Notes: generated from the letters alone by a model not told the origin. A DNA stretch of 20,596 bases from an uncultured Clostridia bacterium (GCA_947631585.1 CANRLY010000009.1:1-20596); one strand, 5' to 3'; positions 1 through 9,150 are shown, numbered from the stretch's first letter. Program-made: numbers and translations.

Positions 1-3
1 ACT

Positions 4-759
4 ATGGGCCAGAAAGTTAATCCGCACGGACTTCGTGTCGGAATAATCAGAGATTGGGATTCCCGTTGGTTTGCAGGCAAAAGCACTTTCGGCGATACAC
101 TGGTTGAAGATTACAACATCAGGAATTATATCAAAAAATCACTGTATTCCGCAGGGATACCCCGTATCGAGATCGAAAGGTACGCAGATAAGGTGAAGAT
201 ACACATTCACTGCGCAAAGCCGGGTCTCGTGATCGGAAGAGGCGGAGCTGAGATAGAAAAGCTCAGAGCAAATATCGAAAAGAAGATCGGAAAGAGCGTT
301 TCTATCAATATAATCGAGGTCAAATCGCCCGATCTGAACGCTCAGCTGGTGGCAGAAAAAATAGCTCTGGATCTGGAAAACAGGATCTCTTTCAGAAGAG
401 CTACAAAACAGGCTATCGGCAGGGCTATGAAGCTGGGAGCTAAGGGTATCAAGACCAGAGTTTCCGGACGTCTCGGCGGAGCTGAGATCGCAAGAGCGGA
501 GACCTACCACGAGGGAACTATCCCCCTTCAGACAATAAGGGCGGATATCGACTATGGAACTGCTGAGGCTCATACCACTTACGGACGTATAGGCGTAAAG
601 GTGTGGATCTACAGAGGAGAAGTCCTCAAGGGAGAAGTCGCTCCTTCTGCAAACAGACAGGCAGCCGATAAACCCGACAGAAAACGCCGCAGCAACAGGA
701 ACGACGACAGGAGACCTGCACGCCGTCCCAGAGAAAACAGAGAAGGAGGGAACAAATAA
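4..759 (+). CDS. rpsC: 30S ribosomal protein S3
   Basis: S3 sits on the 30S head, near the mRNA entry channel. The protein opens with the typical [20 protein letters not shown] and carries a type II KH RNA-binding domain with its GRGG loop at about residues 78-81, followed by the S3 C-terminal domain to about residue 210. At 251 residues it is longer than many bacterial S3 proteins; the excess is a basic Arg/Lys/Asn-rich tail from about residue 212, probably disordered and rRNA-binding. The start codon lies three bases into the window, so its ribosome binding site and the upstream genes (normally rplV) are not visible. The TAA stop overlaps the rplP start by one base, suggesting translational coupling. 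Confidence 0.98.
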   Translation: MGQKVNPHGLRVGIIRDWDSRWFAGKSTFGDTLVEDYNIRNYIKKSLYSAGIPRIEIERYADKVKIHIHCAKPGLVIGRGGAEIEKLRANIEKKIGKSVSINIIEVKSPDLNAQLVAEKIALDLENRISFRRATKQAIGRAMKLGAKGIKTRVSGRLGGAEIARAETYHEGTIPLQTIRADIDYGTAEAHTTYGRIGVKVWIYRGEVLKGEVAPSANRQAADKPDRKRRSNRNDDRRPARRPRENREGGNK

Positions 760-1190
760 TGCTGCTTCCTAAGAGAGTAAAGTACAGAAGAGTCCACAGA
801 GGACGCATGACCGGTAAGGCGACCAGAGGAAATGTAGTCACATACGGTGAGTACGGACTTCAGGCAACAACTCCGGCATGGATAACCTCAAACCAGATAG
901 AAGCCGCTCGTATCGCTATGACAAGATACATCAAGAGAGGCGGACAGGTCTGGATCAAGATCTTTCCGGATAAGCCGGTCACCGAAAAGCCGGCAGAGAC
1001 CCGAATGGGTTCAGGAAAAGGCTCGCCTGAGTATTGGGTGGCTGTAGTAAAACCGGGAAGAGTAATGTTCGAGATCGCAGGAGTTACCGAGGAAGTCGCC
1101 AGAGAGGCGATGAGACTTGCAATGCACAAGCTGCCGGTAAAATGCAGATTTGTGAAAAAAGAAGCTGAGGAAATGGGTGGTGAGCAATAA
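759..1190 (+). CDS. rplP: 50S ribosomal protein L16
   Basis: L16 is a late-assembling 50S protein that helps position tRNA between the A and P sites and is needed for peptidyl transferase activity. The 143-residue product begins [20 protein letters not shown] and contains the conserved RMGSGKG segment near residues 82-88, the loop that reaches toward the peptidyl transferase centre. Length is usual for the family. Its ATG overlaps the rpsC stop (TAATG) with AGAAGGAGGG upstream inside rpsC, and its own stop overlaps the rpmC start in the same way. The three genes are therefore likely translationally coupled. Confidence 0.98.
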   Translation: MLLPKRVKYRRVHRGRMTGKATRGNVVTYGEYGLQATTPAWITSNQIEAARIAMTRYIKRGGQVWIKIFPDKPVTEKPAETRMGSGKGSPEYWVAVVKPGRVMFEIAGVTEEVAREAMRLAMHKLPVKCRFVKKEAEEMGGEQ

Positions 1191-1390
1191 TGAAGACCAG
1201 CGAAATAAGAGATATGTCTCCCGCAGAACTCAATGAGAAACTGGGAGAACTTAAAGCGGAACTTTTCAATCTTCGTTTCCAGCACGCCGTGAACCAGTTG
1301 GACAATCCGCTGAGAATGAAGGCAGTCAAAAAGGATATTGCTCGCATCAAAACTTTTCTTCGCCAGCAAGAATCCGGCGCACAGCAGTAA
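1190..1390 (+). CDS. rpmC: 50S ribosomal protein L29
   Basis: L29 is a small helical-hairpin protein at the exit of the 50S peptide tunnel, next to L23, where trigger factor and SRP dock. The 66-residue product begins [20 protein letters not shown] and has the family signature around ELFNLRFQ (residues 24-31), followed by a second basic helix. Both the length and the two-helix pattern match the family. It starts within the stop of rplP (one-base overlap) and is followed 18 bases later by rpsQ. Confidence 0.97.
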   Translation: MKTSEIRDMSPAELNEKLGELKAELFNLRFQHAVNQLDNPLRMKAVKKDIARIKTFLRQQESGAQQ

Positions 1391-1408
1391 CGAAGGGAGG
1401 ATGCGGCT

Positions 1409-1666
1409 ATGATCGAAAGAAATCTGAGAAAAACCAGAGTGGGTATAGTTGTTTCCGATAAGATGGATAAAACAATAGTCGTTGCCATCAAGGACAACGT
1501 TTCGCACCCTCTGTATAAGAAGATCATCAAGAGGACCGTTAAGCTTAAAGCACACGATGAGAACAATGAGTGCCATATCGGAGATACAGTCGAGGTAATG
1601 GAGACCAGACCACTCTCCAAGGATAAGAGATGGCGTCTTGTAAAGGTCCTTGAAAAGGCAAAATAA
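1409..1666 (+). CDS. rpsQ: 30S ribosomal protein S17
   Basis: S17 is a primary 16S rRNA-binding protein with an OB fold that helps nucleate 30S assembly. The 85-residue product has the characteristic N-terminal [18 protein letters not shown] strand region and the [18 protein letters not shown] segment near the end. The start ATG is preceded by GGGAGG at a workable distance. It closes the part corresponding to the S10 operon in other bacteria; a 63-base gap with a hairpin follows before rplN. Confidence 0.98.
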   Translation: MIERNLRKTRVGIVVSDKMDKTIVVAIKDNVSHPLYKKIIKRTVKLKAHDENNECHIGDTVEVMETRPLSKDKRWRLVKVLEKAK

Positions 1667-1683
1667 TCAAAATTCAACAGCAC

Positions 1684-1704
1684 CCTGCCGGAGGTCCGTG
1701 CAGG
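1684..1704 (+). other. small hairpin in the rpsQ-rplN gap
   Basis: CCTGC at 1684-1688 pairs with GCAGG at 1700-1704, and the inner CGG at 1689-1691 pairs with CCG at 1696-1698, leaving a four-base loop and one bulged base. No T-tract follows, so it is not a standard terminator. It could limit or separate expression of the S10 and spc portions or act as an mRNA processing point, but nothing in the sequence decides this. Confidence 0.4.
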
Positions 1705-1729
1705 AAAAGTGTGAAAGGAGGAACTCGCT

Positions 1730-2098
1730 GTGATACAGATGCAGACTTACCTCAAAGTTGCCGACAACACCGGAGCAAAAGAACTTATGTGCATAAGAGT
1801 GTTGGGCGGAACACGCAGAAAGTATGCAAATATCGGCGACGTAGTGGTTGCTTCGGTCAAGAAAGCAACACCGGGCGGCGTTGTTAAGAAAGGCGACGTT
1901 GTCAAGGCAGTAATAGTACGTTCAGCTAAGGGTCTCCGCCGTGAGGACGGGACTTATATACGCTTCGACGAGAACGCAGCAGTAATCATAAGAGAAGACA
2001 AGAACCCGAGAGGAACTCGTATTTTTGGACCGGTGGCAAGAGAACTTCGTGAGAAAGATTACATGAAGATACTCTCACTGGCTCCGGAAGTGCTTTGA
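1730..2098 (+). CDS. rplN: 50S ribosomal protein L14
   Basis: L14 is a five-stranded beta-barrel protein of the 50S subunit that binds 23S rRNA and forms intersubunit bridges. The 122-residue product starts from GTG, reading [20 protein letters not shown], which aligns with the universal MIQ... start of L14. An AAAGGAGG ribosome binding site about 7 bases upstream supports this GTG over the ATG nine bases further in. The central [12 protein letters not shown] signature is present. Its TGA overlaps by one base an ATG at 2098, but the true rplX start lies a little further on. Confidence 0.98.
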   Translation: MIQMQTYLKVADNTGAKELMCIRVLGGTRRKYANIGDVVVASVKKATPGGVVKKGDVVKAVIVRSAKGLRREDGTYIRFDENAAVIIREDKNPRGTRIFGPVARELREKDYMKILSLAPEVL

Positions 2099-2112
2099 TG
2101 GAGGTGCGACCA

Positions 2113-2448
2113 ATGAATGATATGCACATAAAAACAGGCGACACTGTGGTCGTTCTCTCCGGAAGAGATAAGGGCAAGAAGGGAAAAGTCCTTCAGGTAT
2201 CGCCAAAGGAAAACAAAGTTATCGTGGAAGGCCTTAATATGGTCACCAAACACGTTAAGCCCAGACGTCAGGGCGAAGCAGGCGGAATAGTAAAGGCGGA
2301 AGCCGCTATGTATGCCTGCAAGGTAATGGCAGTCTGCCCCAGCTGCGGCAAGCCTACCAGACCTGCTCACAAAATAGTTGAGGGCAAGGACGGAAAAAGC
2401 AAGTCGGTAAGAGTTTGCAGACACGAGAACTGCGGCAAGGAATTTTAA
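2113..2448 (+). CDS. rplX: 50S ribosomal protein L24 (cysteine-containing C-terminus)
   Basis: L24 is an assembly initiator that binds the 5' domain of 23S rRNA. The ATG at 2113 is chosen because GGAGG at 2100-2104 lies 8 bases before it; a TTG at 2095 would place that site inside the gene. The 111-residue product has the N-terminal KOW motif (KTGDTVVVLSGRDKGKKGKV, about residues 7-26). The C-terminal part contains C75PSC78 and C102xHxxC107 in the region where some bacterial L24 proteins have no cysteines, so it may bind zinc or be a relic of such a site. That metal-binding reading is inference. Confidence 0.96.
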   Translation: MNDMHIKTGDTVVVLSGRDKGKKGKVLQVSPKENKVIVEGLNMVTKHVKPRRQGEAGGIVKAEAAMYACKVMAVCPSCGKPTRPAHKIVEGKDGKSKSVRVCRHENCGKEF

Positions 2449-2463
2449 GGAGGAGAAAACGCA

Positions 2464-3003
2464 ATGGCTAGACTTAAAGAATATTACGTTAGCAGCGTAG
2501 CTCCTGCTATGATGAAAAAATTCGGCTACAAAAACGTGATGCAGATCCCGAAACTGGATAAGGTAGTCATCAACGTAGGCTGCGGTGCGGATAAGGATAA
2601 CACAAAGGTCATCGAGGCAATAATGAACGACCTGGCAGCTATCACCGGACAGAAGCCCGTTGTGTGCCGCTCAAAGAAGTCTGTGGCAAACTTTAAACTC
2701 AGGGAAGGTCAGATCATAGGCGTGAAGGTCACCCTGAGAGCTGAAAAGATGTACGAATTCGTTGACAGACTTTTCAACATCGCATTTCCCCGTGTTCGTG
2801 ACTTCAGAGGAATCAACGCAAACTCCTTCGACGGAAGAGGAAACTATTCCACCGGCGTAAAGGAACAGCTCATATTCCCTGAGATCGAATACGATAAGAT
2901 CGATAAGGTCCGTGGAATGGATATAAACTTCATCACCACGGCTAAGACCGACGAAGAAGCAAAAGAGCTGCTCGAACTCATGGGCGCTCCGTTCGCAAAG
3001 TAA
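2464..3003 (+). CDS. rplE: 50S ribosomal protein L5
   Basis: L5 binds 5S rRNA and contacts the P-site tRNA and S13 on the central protuberance. The 179-residue product has the conserved [14 protein letters not shown] segment near residues 28-41, the [19 protein letters not shown] stretch, and the RDFRGI motif. This is the usual length. AAGGAGGAGAAAACGC lies just before the ATG. In E. coli this part of the spc mRNA is the site where S8 represses translation; a comparable S8 target was not recognised by eye here. Confidence 0.98.
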   Translation: MARLKEYYVSSVAPAMMKKFGYKNVMQIPKLDKVVINVGCGADKDNTKVIEAIMNDLAAITGQKPVVCRSKKSVANFKLREGQIIGVKVTLRAEKMYEFVDRLFNIAFPRVRDFRGINANSFDGRGNYSTGVKEQLIFPEIEYDKIDKVRGMDINFITTAKTDEEAKELLELMGAPFAK

Positions 3004-3025
3004 GATAAAGAGGAGGATAAGTGAA

Positions 3026-3211
3026 ATGGCAAAAAAGGCTATGATAAACAAACAGCAGAAAACGCCAAAGTATTCGACTCGTGCTTACAACAGATGCAAG
3101 ATCTGCGGAAGACCTCACGCTTATCTGAGAAAGTTCGGCATATGCCGTATCTGCTTCAGAGAATTGGCTCATGACGGTCAGATCCCGGGAGTTAAGAAGG
3201 CAAGCTGGTAA
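3026..3211 (+). CDS. rpsN: 30S ribosomal protein S14, zinc-binding (type Z)
   Basis: S14 is a 30S head protein near the A and P sites. At 61 residues this is the short zinc-binding form: C24-x2-C27 and C40-x2-C43 make a four-cysteine knuckle within CKICGRP...FGICRICF. Firmicutes often carry a second, zinc-free S14 elsewhere for zinc limitation; none is in this window. The first residues ([20 protein letters not shown]) match the family. GAGGAGG sits upstream of the ATG. It lies between rplE and rpsH as in other spc operons. Confidence 0.98.
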   Translation: MAKKAMINKQQKTPKYSTRAYNRCKICGRPHAYLRKFGICRICFRELAHDGQIPGVKKASW

Positions 3212-3238
3212 AAAATTCAGTAAAGGAGGTTACACAGT

Positions 3239-3637
3239 ATGCAGATCACTGATACAATAGCAGATTTACTGACAAGGATCCGTAATGCAAATACTGCTAA
3301 GCACGCAACAGTAGACGTTCCTGCATCAAATGTGAAGAAGTCCATAACCCAGATCCTGGTGGACGAGGGATATCTGAAGGGATTTCAGGTGATTGATGAC
3401 GGAAAACAGGGAATAATCAGGATCACTCTTAAATACGACGAGAACAACGCTTCTGTGATAACAGGGCTCAGAAGAGTTTCAAAGCCCGGCTTGAGAATAT
3501 ATTCAAGCTGTGAAGATATGCCGAAGGTAATGAAAGGACTGGGCATAGCCATCGTTTCGACCTCTAAAGGCATAGTAACAGATAAAAAGGCAAGGGAACT
3601 TAACGTAGGCGGAGAAGTTCTCGCATTTGTCTGGTAA
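3239..3637 (+). CDS. rpsH: 30S ribosomal protein S8
   Basis: S8 binds the central domain of 16S rRNA (helix 21) and is a translational repressor of spc operons in some bacteria. The 132-residue product begins [20 protein letters not shown] and ends with the family signature [20 protein letters not shown] followed by GGEVLAFVW. The ATG is preceded by AAAGGAGGTTACACAGT, a near-perfect ribosome binding site. The TAA stop is 13 bases before the rplF start, and the rplF ribosome binding site follows it immediately. Confidence 0.98.
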   Translation: MQITDTIADLLTRIRNANTAKHATVDVPASNVKKSITQILVDEGYLKGFQVIDDGKQGIIRITLKYDENNASVITGLRRVSKPGLRIYSSCEDMPKVMKGLGIAIVSTSKGIVTDKKARELNVGGEVLAFVW

Positions 3638-3650
3638 GGAGGACCGCAGT

Positions 3651-4202
3651 ATGTCAAGAATCGGTATAAAGCCAATCGGTGTTCCTGCCGGAGTTGAAGT
3701 AAATATCGGCGAGGGAAACGTGGTTTCCGTAAAAGGACCGAAAGGCACGCTTGAGAAAACATTCCACAAGGATATGATGATCAAGCTGGAAAACGGAGAG
3801 ATCGTTGTTAGCCGTCCTACAGAGGATAAGCTGCATAAGTCCCTTCACGGACTTACCAGAACGCTTATAGCTAATATGGTGGACGGAGTTACCAACGGAT
3901 ATTCAAAGACGCTGGTGATCGAAGGTATCGGTTACAGGGCGGCAAAACAGGGCAAGGACCTTGTTATGAACCTGGGATTTTCCCACCAGGTAGTCATTCC
4001 AGAGACTGACAGCATCAAAATAGAAGTTCCCAACGCAAACACTATCGTGGTGTCGGGAATAGATAAGCAGGAAGTGGGTCAGTTCGCCTGCGAGATAAGA
4101 GAAAAAAGACCGCCTGAACCTTACAAGGGCAAGGGTATCCGCTATGAGAATGAACATATCATTCGCAAGGAAGGTAAGGCCGGTAAGGGCAGCAAGAAAT
4201 AA
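3651..4202 (+). CDS. rplF: 50S ribosomal protein L6
   Basis: L6 sits near the factor-binding GTPase centre of the 50S subunit. The start is placed at the ATG reading [20 protein letters not shown] because this matches the conserved L6 N-terminus and has TAAGGAGG 9 bases upstream; an in-frame TTG 24 bases earlier would include the ribosome binding site in the coding region. The 183-residue protein has the two-repeat L6 fold, with the C-terminal signature [16 protein letters not shown], and a basic Lys/Gly-rich end. Usual length. Confidence 0.98.
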   Translation: MSRIGIKPIGVPAGVEVNIGEGNVVSVKGPKGTLEKTFHKDMMIKLENGEIVVSRPTEDKLHKSLHGLTRTLIANMVDGVTNGYSKTLVIEGIGYRAAKQGKDLVMNLGFSHQVVIPETDSIKIEVPNANTIVVSGIDKQEVGQFACEIREKRPPEPYKGKGIRYENEHIIRKEGKAGKGSKK

Positions 4203-4222
4203 TTAAAAGGAGTGAAATTGCT

Positions 4223-4582
4223 ATGGTGAAAAAGGTAGACAGAGCAGCGGCAAGAGCAAAAAGACATACCAGAGTCCGTGCGAAAGTATCGGGAACTCCC
4301 GAGTGTCCCCGCCTTAACGTATTCCGCTCCGCAAAGCATATTTATGCACAGCTCATAGACGACGTGAACGGAGTTACCCTTTGTTCAGCATCGAGCCTTT
4401 CTAAGGATTTCGAGGGAAACGGCTCTAATAAGGACGGAGCAAAGAAGGTCGGAGAGCTTATCGCAAAACACGCAGCAGAAAAGGGTATCAGCGAAGTGGT
4501 TTTCGACAGAGGCGGATACCTTTATCACGGACGTGTGAAAGAGTTGGCAGACGGAGCCCGTGAGGGCGGACTCAAGTTCTAA
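4223..4582 (+). CDS. rplR: 50S ribosomal protein L18
   Basis: L18 binds 5S rRNA together with L5 and helps dock it into the central protuberance. The 119-residue product starts [20 protein letters not shown] and contains the core motif [19 protein letters not shown] and the C-terminal [20 protein letters not shown], both diagnostic for L18. AAAAGGAGTG precedes the ATG. It is followed by rpsE after 17 bases, the standard order. Confidence 0.98.
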   Translation: MVKKVDRAAARAKRHTRVRAKVSGTPECPRLNVFRSAKHIYAQLIDDVNGVTLCSASSLSKDFEGNGSNKDGAKKVGELIAKHAAEKGISEVVFDRGGYLYHGRVKELADGAREGGLKF

Positions 4583-4599
4583 AAAGGAGGGTATAACTT

Positions 4600-5100
4600 T
4601 TGGCTTTAATAGATGCTTCTGCACTTGAACTTAGTGAAAAAGTCGTTGCTATAAACAGAGTATCAAAAACTGTTAAAGGCGGACGTATAATGAAGTTTTC
4701 CGCACTGATAGTAGTGGGAGACGGAAACGGCATAGTAGGATTCGGACTGGGTAAATCCAGCGAAGTTCCCGACGCTATCCGCAAGGGTATCGAGGACGCA
4801 AAGAAAAACCTGGTGAAGGTCTCGCTTAAAGGAACAACAATTCCTCACGAGATCGTGGGCAAGTTCGGAGCTGGCGAAGTTCTTATGAGACCTGCCGCAC
4901 CCGGTACCGGAGTTATCGCAGGAGGACCTGTCAGAGCGGTCATCGAGATGGCAGGTATCAAGGATATCAGAACTAAGTCGCTGCGTTCAAATAATCCCTG
5001 CAACGTAGTAAGAGCCACGGTGAATGGCCTTGCATCAGTAAGATCGGCAGACGAAGTTGCCGCAAAGAGAGGCAAGACTGTCAAGGAAATTTTAGGCTAA
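4600..5100 (+). CDS. rpsE: 30S ribosomal protein S5
   Basis: S5 lies on the solvent face of the 30S near the mRNA entry and affects decoding accuracy. The 166-residue product begins at a TTG codon with AAGGAGG 9 bases upstream; the next in-frame ATG is far inside the conserved N-terminal RNA-binding domain, so TTG is the only sensible start. The signature [20 protein letters not shown] (about residues 27-46) and the C-terminal domain from about residue 85 are intact. The N-terminus ahead of this domain is short compared with E. coli S5. Confidence 0.97.
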   Translation: MALIDASALELSEKVVAINRVSKTVKGGRIMKFSALIVVGDGNGIVGFGLGKSSEVPDAIRKGIEDAKKNLVKVSLKGTTIPHEIVGKFGAGEVLMRPAAPGTGVIAGGPVRAVIEMAGIKDIRTKSLRSNNPCNVVRATVNGLASVRSADEVAAKRGKTVKEILG

Positions 5101-5113
5101 GGAGGGCGCCGGA

Positions 5114-5293
5114 ATGGCTAATCTGAAAATAACACTGGTCAAGAGCCTTAACGACAGGAAAAAAGACCAGATAGCTACAGCTCATTCTCTTGGTCTGAGA
5201 AAAATAGGCGGAACTACCGTTCAGCCTGATAACCCGCAGACACAGGGAAAGATCAGAAAAATATCTCACCTTATTAAAGTGACCGAAGAATAA
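5114..5293 (+). CDS. rpmD: 50S ribosomal protein L30
   Basis: L30 is a small 50S protein near domain II of 23S rRNA and the 5S rRNA region. The gene encodes 59 residues, starting [20 protein letters not shown] and ending HLIKVTEE; the [16 protein letters not shown] segment is the L30 signature. Length is normal for bacterial L30. The ribosome binding site (AAGGAGGGCG) begins just after the rpsE stop and lies about 9 bases before the ATG. rplO follows after 19 bases. Confidence 0.96.
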   Translation: MANLKITLVKSLNDRKKDQIATAHSLGLRKIGGTTVQPDNPQTQGKIRKISHLIKVTEE

Positions 5294-5312
5294 GGCAAGG
5301 AGGTGCGAATCA

Positions 5313-5753
5313 ATGAAACTGCACGAATTAGCACCGGCTGAGGGTTCTAAGAAAGGTCCTAAGAGGATCGGAAGAGGACATGGCTCAGGCTGGGGAAAAA
5401 CTGCCGGAAAAGGCCATAAGGGACAGAACGCACGCTCAGGCGGCGGAGTAAAACCCGGCTTCGAGGGCGGTCAGACAAGAATGACAATGAGGATCCCGAA
5501 AAGAGGATTCAATAACATCTTCAGAGAGGAATACGCAGTAGTGAACGTTTCCGATCTGGAAAAGTTCAATGACGGAATCGTCGTTGATACCGAGCTTATG
5601 AAGGCTGCCGGACTTATCAAAAAGGAAATGGCAGGAGTAAAAGTTCTCGGAAACGGCGAACTTACCAAGAAACTTACCGTAAAAGCCGCTAAGTTTTCAG
5701 CTGCGGCAAAGGAAAAGATTGAAAAGGCAGGCGGGAAGGTCGAGGTGATGTAA
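5313..5753 (+). CDS. rplO: 50S ribosomal protein L15
   Basis: L15 is an early-to-middle assembly protein of the 50S whose extended N-terminus threads through 23S rRNA. The 146-residue product has the classic Gly/Arg/Lys-rich N-terminus ([20 protein letters not shown], about residues 18-37), a central [13 protein letters not shown] motif and a globular C-terminal domain ending in GGKVEVM. AAGGAGGTG precedes the ATG. The stop lies two bases before the secY GTG, so secY translation is probably coupled to it. Confidence 0.98.
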   Translation: MKLHELAPAEGSKKGPKRIGRGHGSGWGKTAGKGHKGQNARSGGGVKPGFEGGQTRMTMRIPKRGFNNIFREEYAVVNVSDLEKFNDGIVVDTELMKAAGLIKKEMAGVKVLGNGELTKKLTVKAAKFSAAAKEKIEKAGGKVEVM

Positions 5754-5755
5754 GC

Positions 5756-7069
5756 GTGTTTGAAACACTTCGTAATGCCTGGAAAGTACAGGATCTGAGG
5801 AAAAAACTACTGTTTACGCTGTTCATCATCATAATCTTCAGGATCGGCGGAGCTATACCTGTGCCGTTTCTGGATTCCGCTGCGCTTCAGGCATGGTTCA
5901 GCTCCAATGAGAACGGAACTATATTCGGCTACCTGAATATGCTCTCCGGTGATAACTTCTCAAAGGCGACCTTGCTGGCGCTTTCTATCGGACCTTATAT
6001 CAATGCACAGATCATTATCCAGCTGCTCACATATGCGCTTCCTCCCCTGGAGAGACTCTCCAAAGAGGGCGGCGAGGGCAGAAAGAAACTGAATAAGATC
6101 ACAAAGTATGCTTCGCTGGCAATAGCAGTGTTCCAGTCGTGGGCGTACTACCTGACACTTAAAAAAGCAGGCGCAGTAAATTACACACAGGGCTTTTCTA
6201 AAGTGTTCGCAGAAATAGTTATTATCACCTGCTTCACAGCAGGCGCATCGCTTATCATTTGGCTGGGAGACCAGATCAATGAAAAGGGAATAGGCAACGG
6301 TATCTCAATGATACTTTTTGCAGGTATCATCGCAAGAACACCATCTTCGGTGGTCTCGCTGGTGGCTGCGGCAATAGAGAGCAAAAAGGCTTCTCAGATG
6401 CTGCTGGTGTTCATAGTGGGAGTTATCTTCCTGCTGATGATCGCATTCATAATCTTTATGAATAACGCCGAAAGAAGAATACCTATCCAGTACGCTAAAA
6501 GAGTTGTGGGGAATAAAATGTACGGCGGACAGTCCTCCTACATTCCTATAAAGATCACCATGAGCGGCGTGCTGCCTATAATCTTCGCAAGCGCATTCGT
6601 GTCGCTGCCGTCTACACTGAGAATGTTCATAGACCCTGCGGCACACCAGGATTCCTTCCTGGGAAAAGTGTATATCCATATCCTTAACTGGTTCAGCTAT
6701 ACACACCCGGTATATGCAATAATCTATTTCCTGCTGATAATCGGATTCAACTATTTCTACGTTTCAATGCAGTATAACCCCATCGAGATCGCTAACAACC
6801 TGAGACAGAACAACGGCGGTATCCCCGGAATACGTCCCGGTAAACCTACTTCGGACTTTATTTCAAGAATACTTTCCAAACTGACTCTGTTCGGTGCGTT
6901 CTTCCTGGGAATAATCGCAATAATCCCTATCTTGTTTGCAAAGTTTGCAAACCTCAATATCGCCTTGGGCGGAACTTCTATCCTTATCGTGGTAAGCGTT
7001 GCGCTTGAGACAGTAAGAGCATTGGAGTCTCAGATGATGATGCGTCACCACAAGGGATTCTTAGAGTAA
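5756..7069 (+). CDS. secY: preprotein translocase subunit SecY
   Basis: SecY is the channel subunit of the SecYEG translocon that exports unfolded proteins and inserts membrane proteins, including the lipoproteins encoded later in this window. The 437-residue protein has the expected ten hydrophobic segments. Diagnostic stretches are IGGAIPVPFLDSAAL near residue 30, LSIGPYINAQIIIQLLTYAL near residue 80, and the SSYIPIKITMSGVLPIIFAS region near residue 260. It starts at GTG (MFETLRNAWKVQDLRKK), two bases after the rplO stop. The ribosome binding site is weak (AGGTGATG inside rplO), which fits coupling to L15. Confidence 0.98.
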   Translation: MFETLRNAWKVQDLRKKLLFTLFIIIIFRIGGAIPVPFLDSAALQAWFSSNENGTIFGYLNMLSGDNFSKATLLALSIGPYINAQIIIQLLTYALPPLERLSKEGGEGRKKLNKITKYASLAIAVFQSWAYYLTLKKAGAVNYTQGFSKVFAEIVIITCFTAGASLIIWLGDQINEKGIGNGISMILFAGIIARTPSSVVSLVAAAIESKKASQMLLVFIVGVIFLLMIAFIIFMNNAERRIPIQYAKRVVGNKMYGGQSSYIPIKITMSGVLPIIFASAFVSLPSTLRMFIDPAAHQDSFLGKVYIHILNWFSYTHPVYAIIYFLLIIGFNYFYVSMQYNPIEIANNLRQNNGGIPGIRPGKPTSDFISRILSKLTLFGAFFLGIIAIIPILFAKFANLNIALGGTSILIVVSVALETVRALESQMMMRHHKGFLE

Positions 7070-7084
7070 GAAAGGAGCGTTAAT

Positions 7085-7717
7085 ATGAACCTTATTCTTC
7101 TTGGCGCACCAGGCGCCGGTAAAGGTACACAGGCTGAGATCATCTGTAAAGAACTGAATATCCCTGCAATTTCCACCGGAAATATGCTCAGGGCAGCAGT
7201 AAAGGCAGGAACAGAGTACGGTCTGAAGGCTAAAGCGGCTATGGACGCCGGAGACCTGGTCTCCGATGAAATAGTTATCGGTATCCTGAAAGACAGGATC
7301 AAAGAGCCTGACGCTCAGAACGGTTTTATCCTGGACGGCTTCCCGAGAACAGTTCCTCAGGCTGAGGCTCTGGACGCTATGGGAGTCACTATTGATAAAG
7401 TTGTCGAGATAAGCGTTGCCGATGAAAAGATACAGCAGAGACTTTCCGGCAGACGTGTATGCGAAAGCTGCGGAAATTCCTATCATGTGGACTTTAAGCC
7501 CACTAAGGTGGAAGGTATCTGCGACGCCTGCGGCGGTAAGACAGTTATCCGCAAGGACGACGAACCCGCTACGGTTCTCGACAGGCTCAAGACCTATCAC
7601 GAAAAAACAGCTCCCCTGAAAGATTACTACGCTAAACAGGGCAAGCTGGTGACCGTTGAAGGACAGGAAGGTATCGAAGAGACCTCAAAATTGACTCTTG
7701 CAGCTATCGAGGGATAA
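7085..7717 (+). CDS. adk: adenylate kinase
   Basis: Adenylate kinase interconverts ATP, ADP and AMP (ATP + AMP to 2 ADP) in the cytosol. The 210-residue protein has the P-loop GAPGAGKGT at residues 7-15, the AMP-binding STGNMLR at 30-36 and DGFPRT at 84-89. Its LID is the long zinc-binding type with Cys126, Cys129, Cys146 and Cys149, as in many Gram-positive enzymes. GAAAGGAGCG precedes the ATG. The position between secY and map is the standard Firmicutes arrangement, and the stop is followed after one base by the map ATG. Confidence 0.98.
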   Translation: MNLILLGAPGAGKGTQAEIICKELNIPAISTGNMLRAAVKAGTEYGLKAKAAMDAGDLVSDEIVIGILKDRIKEPDAQNGFILDGFPRTVPQAEALDAMGVTIDKVVEISVADEKIQQRLSGRRVCESCGNSYHVDFKPTKVEGICDACGGKTVIRKDDEPATVLDRLKTYHEKTAPLKDYYAKQGKLVTVEGQEGIEETSKLTLAAIEG

Positions 7718-7718
7718 A

Positions 7719-8465
7719 ATGGTAGTTATCAAATCAAACAGCGAAATAGAAAAAATGCGCAGGGCAGGTGCAATAACCGCAGGCGCTCTGAAAGCGGCAG
7801 AGGAAGCTATCCGCCCGGGTATGACTACTCTGGAGCTTGACGGGGTCATACGCAGGTTCATTACCTCCCACGGCGCAAGACCTTCTTTTCTTGGGTACGG
7901 CGGGTTTCCGGCTTCGGCGTGCATTTCGGTGAACGACGAGGTGATTCACGGGATCCCTTCCGGAAGAAAGATCCTTGACGGAGATATAGTCTCCGTGGAC
8001 GTGGGGGCTTATATCGACGGCTACCACGGCGATTCTGCAAAGACTTTCGCAGTGGGAAACGTGGATAAGAAAGTCCTTGACCTTATGAAGTCTACCGAGG
8101 AAAGCCTGTATCTTGCAATAGATATGGTGAGACCCGGTACAAGACTTGGGGATATTGGTGCGGCGATCGCCCGCCATAACGAACAGAACGGCTACTCCGT
8201 TGTGAGACAGTATGTGGGACACGGAGTGGGAAAGGACCTCCACGAAGAACCGGAGGTGCCCAATTACGGAAAGGAAGGACATGGGCTGAGACTTCAGGCT
8301 GGTATGGTGATAGCAATAGAACCAATGATAAATATGGGTACAGCCGCAATAAAAGTCATGCCCGATAAGTGGACCGTCAAGACCAGAGACGGATCGCCTT
8401 CCGCACATTTTGAACACACTGTTGCCGTAACAGCAGAGGGAGCAGTTATACTGACCCGCATCTAG
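7719..8465 (+). CDS. map: methionine aminopeptidase, type I
   Basis: This metalloprotease removes the initiator methionine from nascent proteins after deformylation. The start is the ATG reading MVVIKSNSEIEKMRRAG, one base after the adk stop; an upstream in-frame TTG inside adk has no advantage. The 248-residue protein has all five metal ligands of the pita-bread fold: Asp94, Asp105, His168, Glu201 and Glu232, plus the catalytic His77. It lacks an N-terminal SH3-like zinc extension, so it is the short (type Ia) form. No clear ribosome binding site separates it from adk, so coupling is likely. Confidence 0.98.
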   Translation: MVVIKSNSEIEKMRRAGAITAGALKAAEEAIRPGMTTLELDGVIRRFITSHGARPSFLGYGGFPASACISVNDEVIHGIPSGRKILDGDIVSVDVGAYIDGYHGDSAKTFAVGNVDKKVLDLMKSTEESLYLAIDMVRPGTRLGDIGAAIARHNEQNGYSVVRQYVGHGVGKDLHEEPEVPNYGKEGHGLRLQAGMVIAIEPMINMGTAAIKVMPDKWTVKTRDGSPSAHFEHTVAVTAEGAVILTRI

Positions 8466-8477
8466 GAGGCTGACATT

Positions 8478-8720
8478 GTGGAAATAAAGATCGGTTCGAT
8501 AGTCAGAGCCTGTGCCGGTCGTGATAAGGATTCCTACTTCGTTGCGGTGGATCTTCACGACGGCTTTGTGAAAATAGCAGACGGCAGGAAAAGAAAACTG
8601 GAAAAGCCGAAAGTTAAAAACATAAAGCACATTTCACCCACGCACATGGCGGCAGACGTCGGAGAGCTTACGAACAGGAAACTGAGAAAGCTGCTGAATG
8701 AGCTTGAGACCCGAAGCTAA
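8478..8720 (+). CDS. KOW-domain RNA-binding protein (L14e-like)
   Basis: A small basic protein of a family commonly found between map and infA in Clostridia, annotated as a KOW domain-containing or L14e-like RNA-binding protein. Its exact role is unknown; the position suggests a translation or ribosome-associated job. The 80 residues begin at GTG (MEIKIGSIVRACAGRDKDSY) with TAGGAGG upstream. The KOW-type motif covers residues 5-35 (GSIVRACAGRDKDSYFVAV...VKIADG), followed by a Lys/Arg-rich stretch at 37-51. The family call is confident; function is inference. Confidence 0.9.
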   Translation: MEIKIGSIVRACAGRDKDSYFVAVDLHDGFVKIADGRKRKLEKPKVKNIKHISPTHMAADVGELTNRKLRKLLNELETRS

Positions 8721-8753
8721 CAGCCGGTAACTGTTTTAAAGGGAGGTATCATC

Positions 8754-8972
8754 ATGTCAAAGGAAGACGCTATAGAAGTTGAGGGAACAGTGCTGGAAGC
8801 TCTGCCTAACGCAATGTTCAAGGTGGAACTGGAAAACGGTCACGTTATCCTCGGCCATGTATCAGGAAAACTCAGAATGAATTACATTCGTATCGTTCCC
8901 GGAGATAAGGTCAGAGTGGAAATGTCACCCTATGACCTGTCAAAAGGAAGAATAACCTGGAGAACTAAGTAA
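8754..8972 (+). CDS. infA: translation initiation factor IF-1
   Basis: IF-1 binds the 30S A site during initiation and works with IF-2 and IF-3. The 72-residue product is a single S1/OB-fold domain beginning [20 protein letters not shown], with the conserved [20 protein letters not shown] and the RITWR ending. AAAGGGAGG is 7-8 bases before the ATG. Small inverted repeats flank the gene (AACAG/CTGTT at 8719-8735 and TAACAA/TTGTTA at about 8971-8986), but both are weak and lack a terminator T-tract. Confidence 0.98.
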   Translation: MSKEDAIEVEGTVLEALPNAMFKVELENGHVILGHVSGKLRMNYIRIVPGDKVRVEMSPYDLSKGRITWRTK

Positions 8973-8995
8973 CAACGCAATTGTTAAAGATCTAA

Positions 8996-9121
<126 letters not shown>

Positions 9122-9150
9122 CTTACGAAAAATGGAGGTGCAGTTAAATT

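Noticed and set aside
7734..8630. Long minus-strand open frame antisense to map
   Set aside because: It mirrors the codon pattern of map, lacks a ribosome binding site and family features, and map has all catalytic residues on the plus strand.
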